From an uncultured Oceanospirillales bacterium (lineage in GTDB: Bacteria; Pseudomonadota; Gammaproteobacteria; Pseudomonadales; Endozoicomonadaceae): a stretch of 38,496 nt of DNA. A program made the position numbers and the translations under genes. The notes under the pieces are model-generated. The model saw only the letters and a program-made list of their open reading frames with translations. It searched no databases and was not told where the DNA came from. Positions 8,830-17,701 of the stretch are shown here, piece by piece (position 1 is the stretch's first letter; each line of letters starts with the position of its first letter). The stretch is from contig CAMRBW010000022.1 in the NCBI GenBank assembly GCA_947040555.1, positions 1 through 38,496 on the forward strand. Reading direction: 5' to 3'.

Positions 8830-9150
8830 GTGAGCGAACCCACAAGAAACCAGAAAATCTGGCTGGTAGTCAGTGAGATTCCCGAGGGAAAAGTCGCAAC
8901 CTACGGACAGGTTGCAGAACTGGCCGGAATGCCAGCGGGTGCCCGGATTGTTGGTAATGTTCTTTCCCATCTGCCTCCGGGGAGCCAACTGCCGTGGCAT
9001 CGGGTTATCAGCTGTCGTGGCGAGATCTCTTTTCCGGAAGGTTCTAACCGTTACCAAAAGCAGCGGCAGCGATTGGAAGATGAGGGTATCGTTTTTATCG
9101 GTACCCGCCTGAAACTCAGCGAGTACCGATGGAATGGCATTGCCCTTTAA
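8830..9150 (+). CDS. Alkyltransferase-like (ATL) protein, MGMT family
   Basis: ATL proteins bind O6-alkylguanine in DNA, flip the base and flag it for nucleotide excision repair, but cannot remove the alkyl group. The MGMT active-site PCHRV is replaced here by PWHRV (Trp56), the diagnostic ATL change. The family's DNA-binding helix and arginine finger fit GARIVGNVL. GTG 8830 gives MSEPTRNQKIWLVVSEIPEG, the usual ATL N-terminus, with an AGGAAGAG site just upstream. ATG 8791 in the same frame, with AAGG six bases before it, would add 13 residues and cannot be excluded. Its stop overlaps the ampG stop in a shared TTAA (9147-9150). Confidence 0.85.
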   Translation: MSEPTRNQKIWLVVSEIPEGKVATYGQVAELAGMPAGARIVGNVLSHLPPGSQLPWHRVISCRGEISFPEGSNRYQKQRQRLEDEGIVFIGTRLKLSEYRWNGIAL

Positions 9151-10745
9151 AGCCTATTGGCAAGAGGCATACGCCGCCCCAGATAGGCCACCAGCAGCAA
9201 CGCCGGCACACCGATCACTGCGGAACCGATGAAAAAGGCGGGATAGCCAACAGCATCTACGACAGTGCCAGAATAACCCGCCAACAATTTTGGTAGCAGT
9301 GTCATCAGTGAACTGAATACTGCGTACTGCATGGCGGTGAAGGCACGGCTGGTCAGACCAGAGAGATAGGCGATAAATGCAGCAGATGCCAGACCACCAC
9401 TCAGGTTATCTGCTGCAATTACGCTAGCCAGCATCCAGGATTGCGGTTCGGAGATGGCCAGAAGTGCGAACAGTAAATTGGTGCTCGACGCAAGGCATGC
9501 GCCCAACAACAGACTCTTCATCACGCCGTAACGAATCGCGAAAATACCACCCATAAAACCACCAGCAATGGTCATAAAGAGACCAAAGGTCTTGGTGATG
9601 ACGGCAATCTGCTGCTTGGTATAACCCATATCGTCGTAAAAGACATTGGCAACGGCGCCCATAACAATATCGGAGATACGAAAGGTTGCCACCAACAGCA
9701 GAATAATCAGCGTTAGTCGTCCAAAACGCTCAAAAAACTCCCTAAAAGGCGCGACATAGGTTTCATCAACCATACCCGGTGACACCACATGCAGGCGCAC
9801 CATCCCCCAGGCGGCCAGCAGAGCGGTCAGCACACTGGCGGTCAGACGCAACGCCTCGGCAAGAAAGGCTCCAGCCAACTCTCCGACTATCAATTTGAGT
9901 GTGCTGGAGAGATCACCTATATAACTTGCCAGAGTGACAAATGTCAGCGCAAATACCGTGGTCGCCGCCACAAAAAGACCGAGAAAACGCAGATAATCCC
10001 GCGTGCCATATTTGTGTACCGAGGCCTGGTGGCTATTCGGCTCACCAATGCACAGAGTCGTGATGATCCCCACCAGCATGGCACCCGCCATACACAGATA
10101 GGCGTACGACCATGCTGTATAACTGTAAGCCTCACCACTCCCGGAACCAAACCAATCCGCCAAAGCCAGAGCTCCCGCCCCGGCTATCATCATTGCGATA
10201 CGGTAACCGGCGATATAGGCCGAGGACATCAGTGCCTGCAGATCGGGATCCGCCGCTTCAATCCGGTAAGCATCAATGACAATATCCTGAGTGGCAGACG
10301 AGAATCCCAGCATCACGGCCCCTATCGCCATGATGGTCAGACTGTCCTGAGGATCATTCGATGCCATAAAAGCCATCGATGCGATGATGGCCAATTGGGA
10401 GAACAGCAGCCACGCACGTCTTCGGCCAAGCCACGCAGTGAGAACCGGCAGAGGCAGACGATCGACCAATGGTGCCCAAACAAACTTGAAAGAGTAACCC
10501 AGTGCCGCCCAACTGAAGAACGTCACCGTCGAACGGGAAACACCCGCGTCCCGCAACCACAGGGAGAGACTGCTGAAAATAAGCAGCAGTGGTAAACCCG
10601 CCGAAAATCCAAGAAAAAGCATGGTAATCACACGCCTGTGACAGCAGGCGCTGACGGCTTCACGCCAGCTACGTTTTATCCGTTCTGGTGGCGATGATTC
10701 TGGTGGCGATGATTGTTGCGAACACTTTCCTGTTTGCTCTGTCAC
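9147..10745 (-). CDS. ampG: Muropeptide permease AmpG
   Basis: AmpG is an inner-membrane major-facilitator transporter that imports GlcNAc-anhydroMurNAc peptides from cell-wall turnover for recycling and for AmpC induction signalling. The 532-residue protein starts at GTG and has a short cytoplasmic N-terminal tail with a duplicated SSPPE segment. Family landmarks are MLFLGFSAGLPLLLIF, GYSFKFVWAPLVDRLPLP, LGRRRAWLLFSQ and SSATQDIVIDAYRIE. Many hydrophobic helices follow through the C-terminus. Length lies between E. coli (491) and the longer Pseudomonas AmpG. It is downstream of yajQ with a 57-base gap that holds a weak hairpin. The 3' end overlaps the convergent ATL gene by four bases. Confidence 0.93.
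   Translation of the reverse strand: MTEQTGKCSQQSSPPESSPPERIKRSWREAVSACCHRRVITMLFLGFSAGLPLLLIFSSLSLWLRDAGVSRSTVTFFSWAALGYSFKFVWAPLVDRLPLPVLTAWLGRRRAWLLFSQLAIIASMAFMASNDPQDSLTIMAIGAVMLGFSSATQDIVIDAYRIEAADPDLQALMSSAYIAGYRIAMMIAGAGALALADWFGSGSGEAYSYTAWSYAYLCMAGAMLVGIITTLCIGEPNSHQASVHKYGTRDYLRFLGLFVAATTVFALTFVTLASYIGDLSSTLKLIVGELAGAFLAEALRLTASVLTALLAAWGMVRLHVVSPGMVDETYVAPFREFFERFGRLTLIILLLVATFRISDIVMGAVANVFYDDMGYTKQQIAVITKTFGLFMTIAGGFMGGIFAIRYGVMKSLLLGACLASSTNLLFALLAISEPQSWMLASVIAADNLSGGLASAAFIAYLSGLTSRAFTAMQYAVFSSLMTLLPKLLAGYSGTVVDAVGYPAFFIGSAVIGVPALLLVAYLGRRMPLANRL
10684..10713. repeat. 15-bp in-frame tandem duplication in ampG
   Basis: TCTGGTGGCGATGAT occurs twice in direct succession (10684-10698 and 10699-10713). 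On the coding strand this gives the doubled SSPPE peptide in the cytoplasmic N-terminal tail of AmpG. Confidence 0.92.
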
Positions 10746-10772
10746 TGACTGTACCTGTTGGCCGTTAAAATG

Positions 10773-10792
10773 AACCCGGACAAGTCCGGATT
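10773..10792 (-). terminator. Possible weak terminator between yajQ and ampG
   Basis: A 9-bp stem with one G-T pair (AACCCGGAC / GTCCGGATT on the plus strand) with a very small loop lies 11 bases past the yajQ stop. On the minus strand it is followed by CATTTTAA, a poor T-run. It may attenuate read-through into ampG. Confidence 0.4.
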
Positions 10793-10802
10793 CGGGGGAG
10801 AA

Positions 10803-11285
10803 TCAGTCACGGAAATTGTTGAACTGTACCGGTACGTCCAGACTTGCCTCACGCAGCAGGGCCATCGCCTCCTGCAGATCGTCCCGCTTTTTACCGGTGA
10901 CACGCACCTGCTCACCCTGAATAGCCGCCTGAACCTTCATCTTGCTGTCTTTGATCAACTTGACGATTTTCTTGGCCTGCTCTTGATCGATACCCTGCTT
11001 AACCACAATTTCCTGCTTGACCTGTTTGCCGGCGCCAATGTGGTCTTTCACTTCCATGCATTTGATATCAATGCCGCGTTTGACCATCTTGCCTTGCAGA
11101 ATTTCCACCATCTGACGGAGCTGGAAATCCCCACCCGCCATCATGGTAATATTCTCTTTCTTGTGTTCGTAGCTCGCTTCAACACCGCGAAAATCGTAAC
11201 GGGTATCCAGCTCACGGTTAGCCTGATCAACAGCGTTGCTCAACTCGTGCATATCTATTTCAGAGACGATATCAAAGGAAGGCAT
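10803..11285 (-). CDS. yajQ: YajQ family nucleotide-binding protein
   Basis: YajQ proteins are small cytosolic two-domain proteins with an RNP-like fold; members in Xanthomonas and Pseudomonas bind cyclic di-GMP and act through transcription factors. The 160-residue product begins [21 protein letters not shown], the family hallmark, includes [10 protein letters not shown], and ends [10 protein letters not shown], all canonical. Length equals the E. coli protein (163) within a few residues. CTCCTG on the plus strand upstream gives an AGGAG on the coding strand. ampG lies downstream on the same strand. Confidence 0.94.
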   Translation of the reverse strand: MPSFDIVSEIDMHELSNAVDQANRELDTRYDFRGVEASYEHKKENITMMAGGDFQLRQMVEILQGKMVKRGIDIKCMEVKDHIGAGKQVKQEIVVKQGIDQEQAKKIVKLIKDSKMKVQAAIQGEQVRVTGKKRDDLQEAMALLREASLDVPVQFNNFRD

Positions 11286-11427
11286 TCACCATTCTCCTGT
11301 AGAAAGTTCCATTTTGACAACCGAATTTTAGCGGATAACACGCTGCAGAACAGTGACAATTTATTAAGAAGTCATTATTAATAGGGCAATAGAGCAGTCA
11401 TGCCATCTACTGCCCCCAACCCATCAA

Positions 11428-11634
11428 TTATTCAATCCGAAAACCGATCCTAATGGTGACCTGATAGTGAGCAATCTTTCCATCCGCAATATGACCACGG
11501 TGCTCGACAACTTCGTACCAGTCCATGTTCCGGACACTCTCGCCCACCTTGGCGATCGCATTTTGCACAGCATCATCACTACTCTTGGTAGAACTTCCGA
11601 CAACTTCCACTTTTTTGTAGACATGGGTTCCCAT
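11428..11634 (-). CDS. Dodecin (flavin-storage protein)
   Basis: Dodecins are about 68-residue proteins that form hollow dodecamers binding flavins, thought to buffer free flavin. This product is 68 residues. VYKKVEVVGSSTKSSDDAVQNAI, the tryptophan in the NMDWYEV segment that stacks on the isoalloxazine ring, and IADGKIAHYQVTIRIGFRI are all typical. GGAG lies about eight bases before ATG 11634. The gene is divergent from panE and probably transcribed alone; 142 bases separate it from yajQ. Confidence 0.93.
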   Translation of the reverse strand: MGTHVYKKVEVVGSSTKSSDDAVQNAIAKVGESVRNMDWYEVVEHRGHIADGKIAHYQVTIRIGFRIE

Positions 11635-11729
11635 CGACTCATCTCCGCTGAATGGCTGACTCTATTCGGTTAACGAGTATAGACAGACAAACGTCATTGA
11701 ATACCCTAATACAAAAATCACTGGCAAAA

Positions 11730-11757
11730 TTGTCTGCCTCAATATTTACGATAAAAT
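11730..11757 (+). promoter_or_regulatory. Candidate sigma-70 promoter overlapping the panE 5' end
   Basis: TTGTCT (11730-11735), a 16-base spacer and TAAAAT (11752-11757) resemble a sigma-70 promoter. The -10 overlaps the first ATG (11756), so initiation would fall at about 11764-11765, on the second in-frame ATG. This would give a leaderless panE mRNA. A matching CAGACAA at 11684-11690 forms a distant inverted repeat with TTGTCTG at 11730-11736. Confidence 0.4.
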
Positions 11758-12721
11758 GTTTTCGATGAGACAAACCTGCGTGCAACCACTCTTTTTACAT
11801 CAACCTTCACACCAGCACTGGCATATCCTTGGTGCCGGTGCCATCGGCTGCCTTTGGGGCGGACAGATGATTAAAAGCGGCTTATCTATAACGCTGCTGG
11901 TAAAACCTGAACGCGGTGCATCCCTGCCAACACGGCCGAAAGTTATCATCCACGACCATCAGGGCATCTCGAATTTTCCTGTCACGGTAGAAACAACCCG
12001 CGATAAAACACCCATCTCGCACTTGATTGTAACAACCAAAGCCGGTGATACCCTTGCCGCAATAAAGTCTGTGCAATCAAGACTGACCGAAAATGCCATC
12101 ATTGTTCTCCTGCAAAATGGCCTTGGCAGCCAACAAGCCGTTGCCGATGCCTTTTCGCATCACGCGGTATTTGCGGGCTCGACTACGGATGGCGTCTGGC
12201 TGAAAAACCTCCTCTCCATACACCGCACAGGCCGGGGACAAACATGGCTGGGGCCACTCAATGAAGCCGCCAGCAGCTCTTTTCACGGCAGTGCTGTTCA
12301 TACTCTGCTAACTATTCAGGACATGGAAGTCTTCCTGACAAAAAATATTCTCTACAAACTTCAGGAAAAACTGGCTATAAACTCAGCCATCAATGGTCTT
12401 ACCGCTTTGATCGATCGCCCTAACGGGGATTTGTTAAAACCGGAACTTCAACGGACGGTCAGCCGGTTGTGCCGGGATACTGAAGCTATTCTTGCCAGTG
12501 ATGGTTACTCTAACAACACCCCCCTGTTGGAAATGGTTAACCGGGTGCTGACGATTACCGCCACCAATGTCAGCTCCAGCCTTCAGGATGTCCGCAAGGG
12601 GCGCCCGACAGAGCTGCCATGGATTAATGGCTATCTTCTTACGTTGGCTGAGAAGAATGGGGTATCGGCATCTGCCCATCAAGAGCTGATGCAAACACTG
12701 GCAGAGAAGGGAATCCGATAA
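11756..12721 (+). CDS. panE: 2-dehydropantoate 2-reductase
   Basis: PanE reduces ketopantoate to pantoate with NADPH, the second step of pantothenate and CoA synthesis. The product (up to 321 residues) has the Rossmann motif HILGAGAIGCLWG near residue 25, the LLQNGLGSQ segment near 117, and the catalytic-lysine region YKLQEKLAINSAINGLTAL. The C-terminal helical domain ends with RGRPTELPWINGYL-like sequence (KGRPTELPWING) typical of PanE. The N-terminus carries about 20 residues beyond most homologues and no closer ATG exists. ATG 11765 is a likely alternative start because a -10 element overlaps ATG 11756. A sensor kinase gene follows after 70 bases; I recall the same pairing in Pseudomonas. 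Confidence 0.9.
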   Translation: MFSMRQTCVQPLFLHQPSHQHWHILGAGAIGCLWGGQMIKSGLSITLLVKPERGASLPTRPKVIIHDHQGISNFPVTVETTRDKTPISHLIVTTKAGDTLAAIKSVQSRLTENAIIVLLQNGLGSQQAVADAFSHHAVFAGSTTDGVWLKNLLSIHRTGRGQTWLGPLNEAASSSFHGSAVHTLLTIQDMEVFLTKNILYKLQEKLAINSAINGLTALIDRPNGDLLKPELQRTVSRLCRDTEAILASDGYSNNTPLLEMVNRVLTITATNVSSSLQDVRKGRPTELPWINGYLLTLAEKNGVSASAHQELMQTLAEKGIR

Positions 12722-12791
12722 AAAAAACCGTAACTTTTCCCCTGGCGCGCAAGCATATATGCTGAACGCCCCACTGAGACGGAGAACGCCG

Positions 12792-14834
12792 ATGAACGGA
12801 CTTCAGGACTACCTGTCCCGCCTCTCCATCAGCCACAAACTGGTGCTTGTCATGCTCAGTGTGGTTCTTGGAGTCGCGATTGTGTCATGTGTAGTGCTGA
12901 TTACACCGGCGTATCTCATCTCTAAAAGCAGTTTTGTGCCGGCTAATGTTCAGTCTATCTCCCATATTCTCTCCGAACCCACCATTCTCAACGCTTTACT
13001 CGATGACCGTGTCGAAGCTAAAAATATTTTGCGAAAGGCCAACGAGTACTCGCAGATCAGCACCATCTCGATTTACGATCCGAACCAAAGCCTATACGTC
13101 AGCTCTGTTTCTGAGGGCTCCCCTCCTCCGCCCGACAGGGCTCCCACCAGGGCAGAGACGGAAACGGATTATCTGAAAAAAGTCAGTACGGATGCAGGTG
13201 AAACCATCACTTTCTATATTCAGGCTGATCCCTCGTTGCCCATCGACTTCTATGCCAGCATGACTATAGCTATTGTTATCATCCTGACGTTTATCACCCT
13301 ATTTGGAAGTCTGGCTACGAGTATGATTCATCGAATTATTACTCTGCCGGTATTACACCTGATCCGCGTCGCCAATACCGTGTCTATTGAAGAAAATTAC
13401 AGCATACGGGCGGAGAAGTTTTACCACGATGAAATCGGAATTCTGGCGCGCACGTTCAACACCATGCTCAGCCGCATAGATGCACGGGATCAACTGCTGA
13501 CAACCGCTCGGGATAAAGCCGAACAGGCCAGTCAAAAAGCCCAGACTCTGGCCATAGAGACCCGCATGAGCAACAAACAACTGGAACAAGAGGTGCACAG
13601 TCGCAAAGAGACGCAACATCAGCTCACCCGCCTGCAATACCACCTCAACAGCATTGTCGATTCGATGCCATCTGCGCTTGTTGCTGTCGATGAAGAGCTG
13701 TCTGTCGCTCTGTGGAATAGAGAAGCTTCTGTGCTTACCGGCATCTCACACGATCAGGCCATGAATGCCTATCTCGGCGAAGTTATGCCCTTCCTCGTAG
13801 ATACTCTGAACCAGGTACAGGATGCTCTGGACAACAAAACCGCCGTGCATCTTGAAAGACTACTGCTGGCACTGTCCGCCGGTGAGCGTTACATGGACAT
13901 GATGATCTACCCACTAACCGACACAGACCAACATGGTGCCGTTATTCGTCTGGACGACATAAGTCGTCGAATTCAACTGGAAGAGATGATAGTACAGACG
14001 GAAAAAATGATGTCCGTCGGTGGTCTTGCAGCAGGCATGGCTCATGAGATCAACAATCCTCTGGGAGCGATTCTGCAGAGTGTCCAGAATATCAAACGAC
14101 GAATTTCACCTGATTTTCCTGCCAACAAAAAAGTGTCTGAAGAGCTGGACGTGAAACTGGAGTTGGTACACGACTATCTGGAAAAAAGGGAGATTATTCG
14201 ATTCCTCGATAACATCCACAGCGCCGGGGTACGCGCCTCACAGATCGTCTCCAACATGCTGCAGTTCAGCCGCAGAGAGAGTCGGGATATGAAACCAACA
14301 CCCATGGCAAACCTCATTGCCCAAACCCTTGAGATCGCCGCCTCGGATTTCAATTTGAAACAGGGTTTCGATTTTATGCGGATTGCGGTCAGGCAAGAGA
14401 TTGATCCCCATCTGCCTCCCGTGCCGTGTATCGCCAATGAGATTCAGCAGGTGTTATTAAACCTGCTCAAAAATGCAGCTCAGGCCATCAACAACCGGGA
14501 AGATACCGACTGGCAAGGTCAGATCACAATCAAAGCGCACAAAGACAACGACCGGGCCATTATCTCAGTGGAAGATAATGGCACCGGTATGCCTGAAGAT
14601 ATTCGCCGCAGAATATTTGAGCCGTTTTATACCACCAAGGATACCGGCAGCGGTACCGGGCTGGGATTATCCGTCTCCTATTTTATTATCACCAATAACC
14701 ACCATGGAACCATCAGTGTCAGCTCTGTACTAGAGGTTGGCACAATGTTCACGATAGGGCTTAATCTCGCGCCCCCTCCAGAGGCCGCTGACCATTTAAT
14801 GTCAGGGTGTAATTCCCCGTCCGCAGGCGCATAA
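12792..14834 (+). CDS. Membrane-bound sensor histidine kinase (HAMP-PAS-HisKA-HATPase)
   Basis: This inner-membrane sensor of a two-component system has 680 residues. A first membrane helix (about 16-42) and a second (about 152-175) flank a periplasmic domain of roughly 110 residues resembling CHASE8-type sensors. A HAMP domain (about 176-230), a coiled coil (230-280) and a PAS domain (SIVDSMPSALVAVDEELSV, about 285-390) follow. The phosphoacceptor is His418 in GMAHEINNPLG. The ATPase has the N box LLNLLKNAAQAIN, the G1 box VEDNGTGMP, IFEPFYTTK and the G2 box GSGTGLGLS. No receiver domain is fused and no response regulator lies nearby, so it is an orphan here; the signal is unknown. ATG 12792 has GGAG seven bases upstream and is preferred to ATG 12759. 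Confidence 0.92.
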   Translation: MNGLQDYLSRLSISHKLVLVMLSVVLGVAIVSCVVLITPAYLISKSSFVPANVQSISHILSEPTILNALLDDRVEAKNILRKANEYSQISTISIYDPNQSLYVSSVSEGSPPPPDRAPTRAETETDYLKKVSTDAGETITFYIQADPSLPIDFYASMTIAIVIILTFITLFGSLATSMIHRIITLPVLHLIRVANTVSIEENYSIRAEKFYHDEIGILARTFNTMLSRIDARDQLLTTARDKAEQASQKAQTLAIETRMSNKQLEQEVHSRKETQHQLTRLQYHLNSIVDSMPSALVAVDEELSVALWNREASVLTGISHDQAMNAYLGEVMPFLVDTLNQVQDALDNKTAVHLERLLLALSAGERYMDMMIYPLTDTDQHGAVIRLDDISRRIQLEEMIVQTEKMMSVGGLAAGMAHEINNPLGAILQSVQNIKRRISPDFPANKKVSEELDVKLELVHDYLEKREIIRFLDNIHSAGVRASQIVSNMLQFSRRESRDMKPTPMANLIAQTLEIAASDFNLKQGFDFMRIAVRQEIDPHLPPVPCIANEIQQVLLNLLKNAAQAINNREDTDWQGQITIKAHKDNDRAIISVEDNGTGMPEDIRRRIFEPFYTTKDTGSGTGLGLSVSYFIITNNHHGTISVSSVLEVGTMFTIGLNLAPPPEAADHLMSGCNSPSAGA

Positions 14835-14880
14835 TCCACACCTTTAAATAAAACCAACACGGAATGCACTGGAGCTTTGC

Positions 14881-15903
14881 ATGTCAACCACAATTCTCGT
14901 AACCGGTGGCGCAGGCTACATCGGAAGCCACACCTGCGTCGAACTGCTGGAGAGCGGTTATGATGTGGTCGTTCTGGATAATCTCTGTAACAGCTCTCCT
15001 GAAGCCCTTCATCGCGTTGAGACAATCACCGGTAAAAGGGTGACATTCGTCGAAGGAGATATTCGCGACAGAGCCATTCTGCAGGCGCTGTTTAGCAAAT
15101 ATACCTTTGATTCTGTTATTCATTTTGCGGGTCTGAAGGCTGTTGGTGAATCCTGCCAGATCCCGCTGAATTACTACGACAACAACGTCGGCGGCACCGT
15201 GATTCTCTGTCAGGAGATGGCAAAGCACGGCGTTTTCAATCTGGTATTCAGCTCTTCCGCCACCGTTTATGGTGACCCGGCCAACCTGCCCATCCGCGAG
15301 GACTTCCCCCTCTCTGCCACCAATCCTTATGGCCGTTCCAAGCTGATGGTTGAAGAGATTCTGGGTGATCTTTACAAATCTGATAGCCACTGGAATGTCG
15401 CGCTGCTGCGCTACTTCAATCCGGCAGGAGCCCACAGTTCCGGTCTGATCGGCGAAGATCCCAACGATATCCCCAACAACCTGATGCCCTACATCAGCCA
15501 GGTGGCTATCGGCAAGCGCGAGCAGCTGTCTGTATTTGGCTATGACTATCCGACCGTGGATGGCACCGGCGTGCGGGACTACATCCATGTGGTTGACCTC
15601 GCTAAAGGTCATGTCTGCGCCATCGAGAAACTGCGTACCGGCTGCGGTCTGAAAGCCTGGAACCTTGGCGTCGGCAGTGGTCACAGCGTACTGCAGATGG
15701 TAACCGCCTTTGAGCAGGCCTCCGGCAGAGCTATCCCCTATCAACTGGCCGACCGTCGTCCCGGCGATATCGCCGCCTGCTATGCTGATGCCTCCCTTGC
15801 CGCAGAAGATCTGGGCTGGAGAGCAGAGCGAGGGCTGGACGAGATGATGGTCGACACCTGGCGCTGGCAGTCTTCCAACCCCAATGGCTATGGTAAGAAC
15901 TAA
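14881..15903 (+). CDS. galE: UDP-glucose 4-epimerase
   Basis: GalE interconverts UDP-glucose and UDP-galactose (some homologues also the N-acetyl forms) using tightly bound NAD+, feeding LPS and exopolysaccharide synthesis. The 340-residue protein is an extended short-chain dehydrogenase. It has [10 protein letters not shown] near residue 9, FSSSATVYG with the catalytic serine near 123, and YGRSK with the tyrosine-lysine pair near 150. [19 protein letters not shown] and [14 protein letters not shown] are typical GalE segments. GGAGCTTTGC precedes the ATG. The gene is co-directional with the kinase upstream and ligB downstream. Confidence 0.95.
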   Translation: MSTTILVTGGAGYIGSHTCVELLESGYDVVVLDNLCNSSPEALHRVETITGKRVTFVEGDIRDRAILQALFSKYTFDSVIHFAGLKAVGESCQIPLNYYDNNVGGTVILCQEMAKHGVFNLVFSSSATVYGDPANLPIREDFPLSATNPYGRSKLMVEEILGDLYKSDSHWNVALLRYFNPAGAHSSGLIGEDPNDIPNNLMPYISQVAIGKREQLSVFGYDYPTVDGTGVRDYIHVVDLAKGHVCAIEKLRTGCGLKAWNLGVGSGHSVLQMVTAFEQASGRAIPYQLADRRPGDIAACYADASLAAEDLGWRAERGLDEMMVDTWRWQSSNPNGYGKN

Positions 15904-15921
15904 CCGGTAGCTTATTTCTTT

Positions 15922-15954
15922 TCCTGCCGGCCTCTGAATACAGACCGGCAGGAG
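15922..15954 (+). promoter_or_regulatory. Hairpin sequestering the ligB ribosome-binding site
   Basis: TCCTGCCGG (15922-15930) pairs perfectly with CCGGCAGGA (15945-15953) across a 14-base loop. The ligB Shine-Dalgarno AGGAG (15950-15954) lies almost entirely in the right arm, six bases before ATG 15961. The structure could dampen ligB translation or protect the galE 3' end; there is no T-run. Confidence 0.55.
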
Positions 15955-15960
15955 TCAATC

Positions 15961-17664
15961 ATGGATCACAGCGCAACCCGGCTGGGTGTTTTTAGCCTTT
16001 TTTTGTTCTCAATTCTCTCCGTTACCCCAGTGCTCTCTGCCAGTGATAAGCCCTGCCCTGCGGGTAGTCGCGATGCCCTTTCCCGGGAACTCCACACGCT
16101 GCAAAAAGCGGTTCGCCACCACAATGAGCGTTACGAAGCGGGCACGCCTGAGATCAGTGATCCAGAATTCGATGGCCTGATTCATCACCAGAACACGTTA
16201 GCGCGCTGTCTTGACACGACAACCGCACCAACCGACCTGCCACCGCTGGATACACGGCATCGCTCGCCATTGGGAAGTTTGAAAAAAGCAGCCGGGCCAG
16301 ACGATATAGAGGCTTTTCTGGAGCACGCCCGCAAACTTGACTCCCCCGTTGTTCTTCAGCCCAAGATTGATGGTCTTGCCATTGAGCTGGTCTACCGAAA
16401 AGGCAAACTGGTACAGGCGATAACACGGGGACAGCACCGCATCGGCCAAGGCATCAATCTACTGCCCCTGACGGCAGAGATTCCCGCTATTCCCCAACAG
16501 CTCAGCGACCGGCATGAAGAGATTATTCTCCATGGCGAGTTATACACCCGGTCCGACAATCCGTTTGCACAAAAAGCCGCCTCGCCCCGGCACTATGTGG
16601 CCGGGTTAATCAACCGTAAATCATCATCAGCCCAGGAGCTGCAAGCACTGGCGTTCTTTCCGTGGCTATGGGTGAACAGCCCTCTCGCCAACCTCACCGC
16701 CGACGTTCAGCAAATGGCCCAATGGGGATTTACCGCACCGCGGCAACACACCACGCCGGTCAGGAGCCTGAAAGAGGTGGTTCAACTCAGGGAAAGCTAT
16801 CACCGGCAAACGCATACAGACGCGGCTCCCCTCACGTTCCCCATGGATGGCATCGTGCTCAAGCTGGATCGAGCAACAGCACGCAGTCGGCTCGGACATC
16901 GGGATGGTACACCCCGCTGGGCTCGGGCCTGGAAATTTCCGGCCCAGACAGAGGTAACATCCGTGACCGATATTCAATGGCGCGTCGGACGTACGGGTAA
17001 GATCACCGTTATGCTTGAGCTTGCTCCGGTTGATCTGAGCGGCATTACCGTCTCCCGCGTCAATATTGGGCCGAAGCAGTACTTCGAAAATCTGGATATT
17101 GCCAGATATGACACGGTCTCCCTCTCCCTGAAGGGCGCAGCCACGCCCGTATTTGGCAAGGTTCTCAGTCGTCCAGGGAACCGAATAAAAACAGAAGTAC
17201 CAGAACAGTCCCGCTACACCGCATTGACCTGCCTCAGTGACGCCTCAAAGGATTGCAGAAAACAGTTTATGGCCCGTCTGCTATGGCTTACAGGCCCCAA
17301 CGGGCTGGATCTACCCACTGTCGATGTCCGATTATTAGAACAACTGGTTAGCCGTGGAGTGTTACAAGAGCTTAGCCAGCTGTTCACGCTCCCCGATGGC
17401 TCTCTGCCCAAAGAGGCTCTGACGACACTACACAATCATCAATTATCACTGGAGCAAGCTATCAGAGCTCTGGGCATTCCTGCAGTCGGTCAAAAACGTT
17501 CCGGCACTCTGGCAAAGAAAGCGGGCCGTTGGCAATTGATTCTGGAGGCTTCAAAGGCGCAACTTCAGGGCTGGCTTAACTGCTCGCCGCAACAGGCTGA
17601 AAAGATGCACTCTTACTTGCAGAAGAACGAGATAAAAGCAGTTGCTAACCAACTATTCAAATAA
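15961..17664 (+). CDS. ligB: NAD-dependent DNA ligase LigB with N-terminal signal-like segment
   Basis: LigB seals nicks in DNA using NAD+. The 567-residue protein keeps the Ia NAD-binding part (HNERYEAGTPEISDPEFDGLI, about 54-74), the adenylation motif QPKIDGLAIE with nucleophile Lys135, the OB-fold region (MDGIVLKLD, WKFPAQ, WRVGRTGK) and a helix-hairpin-helix part. It has only two cysteines in the zinc-finger position (424, 432) and ends without a BRCT domain, as LigB does; E. coli LigB is about 560. Residues 1-27 (MDHSATRLGVFSLFLFSILS then VTPVLSA) look like a Sec signal peptide. Cysteines 32 and 82 bracket domain Ia. AGGAG lies six bases before the ATG but inside a hairpin. The pilin gene lies convergently downstream. 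Confidence 0.9.
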   Translation: MDHSATRLGVFSLFLFSILSVTPVLSASDKPCPAGSRDALSRELHTLQKAVRHHNERYEAGTPEISDPEFDGLIHHQNTLARCLDTTTAPTDLPPLDTRHRSPLGSLKKAAGPDDIEAFLEHARKLDSPVVLQPKIDGLAIELVYRKGKLVQAITRGQHRIGQGINLLPLTAEIPAIPQQLSDRHEEIILHGELYTRSDNPFAQKAASPRHYVAGLINRKSSSAQELQALAFFPWLWVNSPLANLTADVQQMAQWGFTAPRQHTTPVRSLKEVVQLRESYHRQTHTDAAPLTFPMDGIVLKLDRATARSRLGHRDGTPRWARAWKFPAQTEVTSVTDIQWRVGRTGKITVMLELAPVDLSGITVSRVNIGPKQYFENLDIARYDTVSLSLKGAATPVFGKVLSRPGNRIKTEVPEQSRYTALTCLSDASKDCRKQFMARLLWLTGPNGLDLPTVDVRLLEQLVSRGVLQELSQLFTLPDGSLPKEALTTLHNHQLSLEQAIRALGIPAVGQKRSGTLAKKAGRWQLILEASKAQLQGWLNCSPQQAEKMHSYLQKNEIKAVANQLFK

Positions 17665-17701
17665 GGCGAGCTAGAGACCAGGGGGGCAATAAAACAGCAA
17701 A

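Noticed and set aside
10758..11381. 207-residue plus-strand frame over yajQ
   Set aside because: It is an antisense shadow of yajQ, whose family match is complete on the minus strand.
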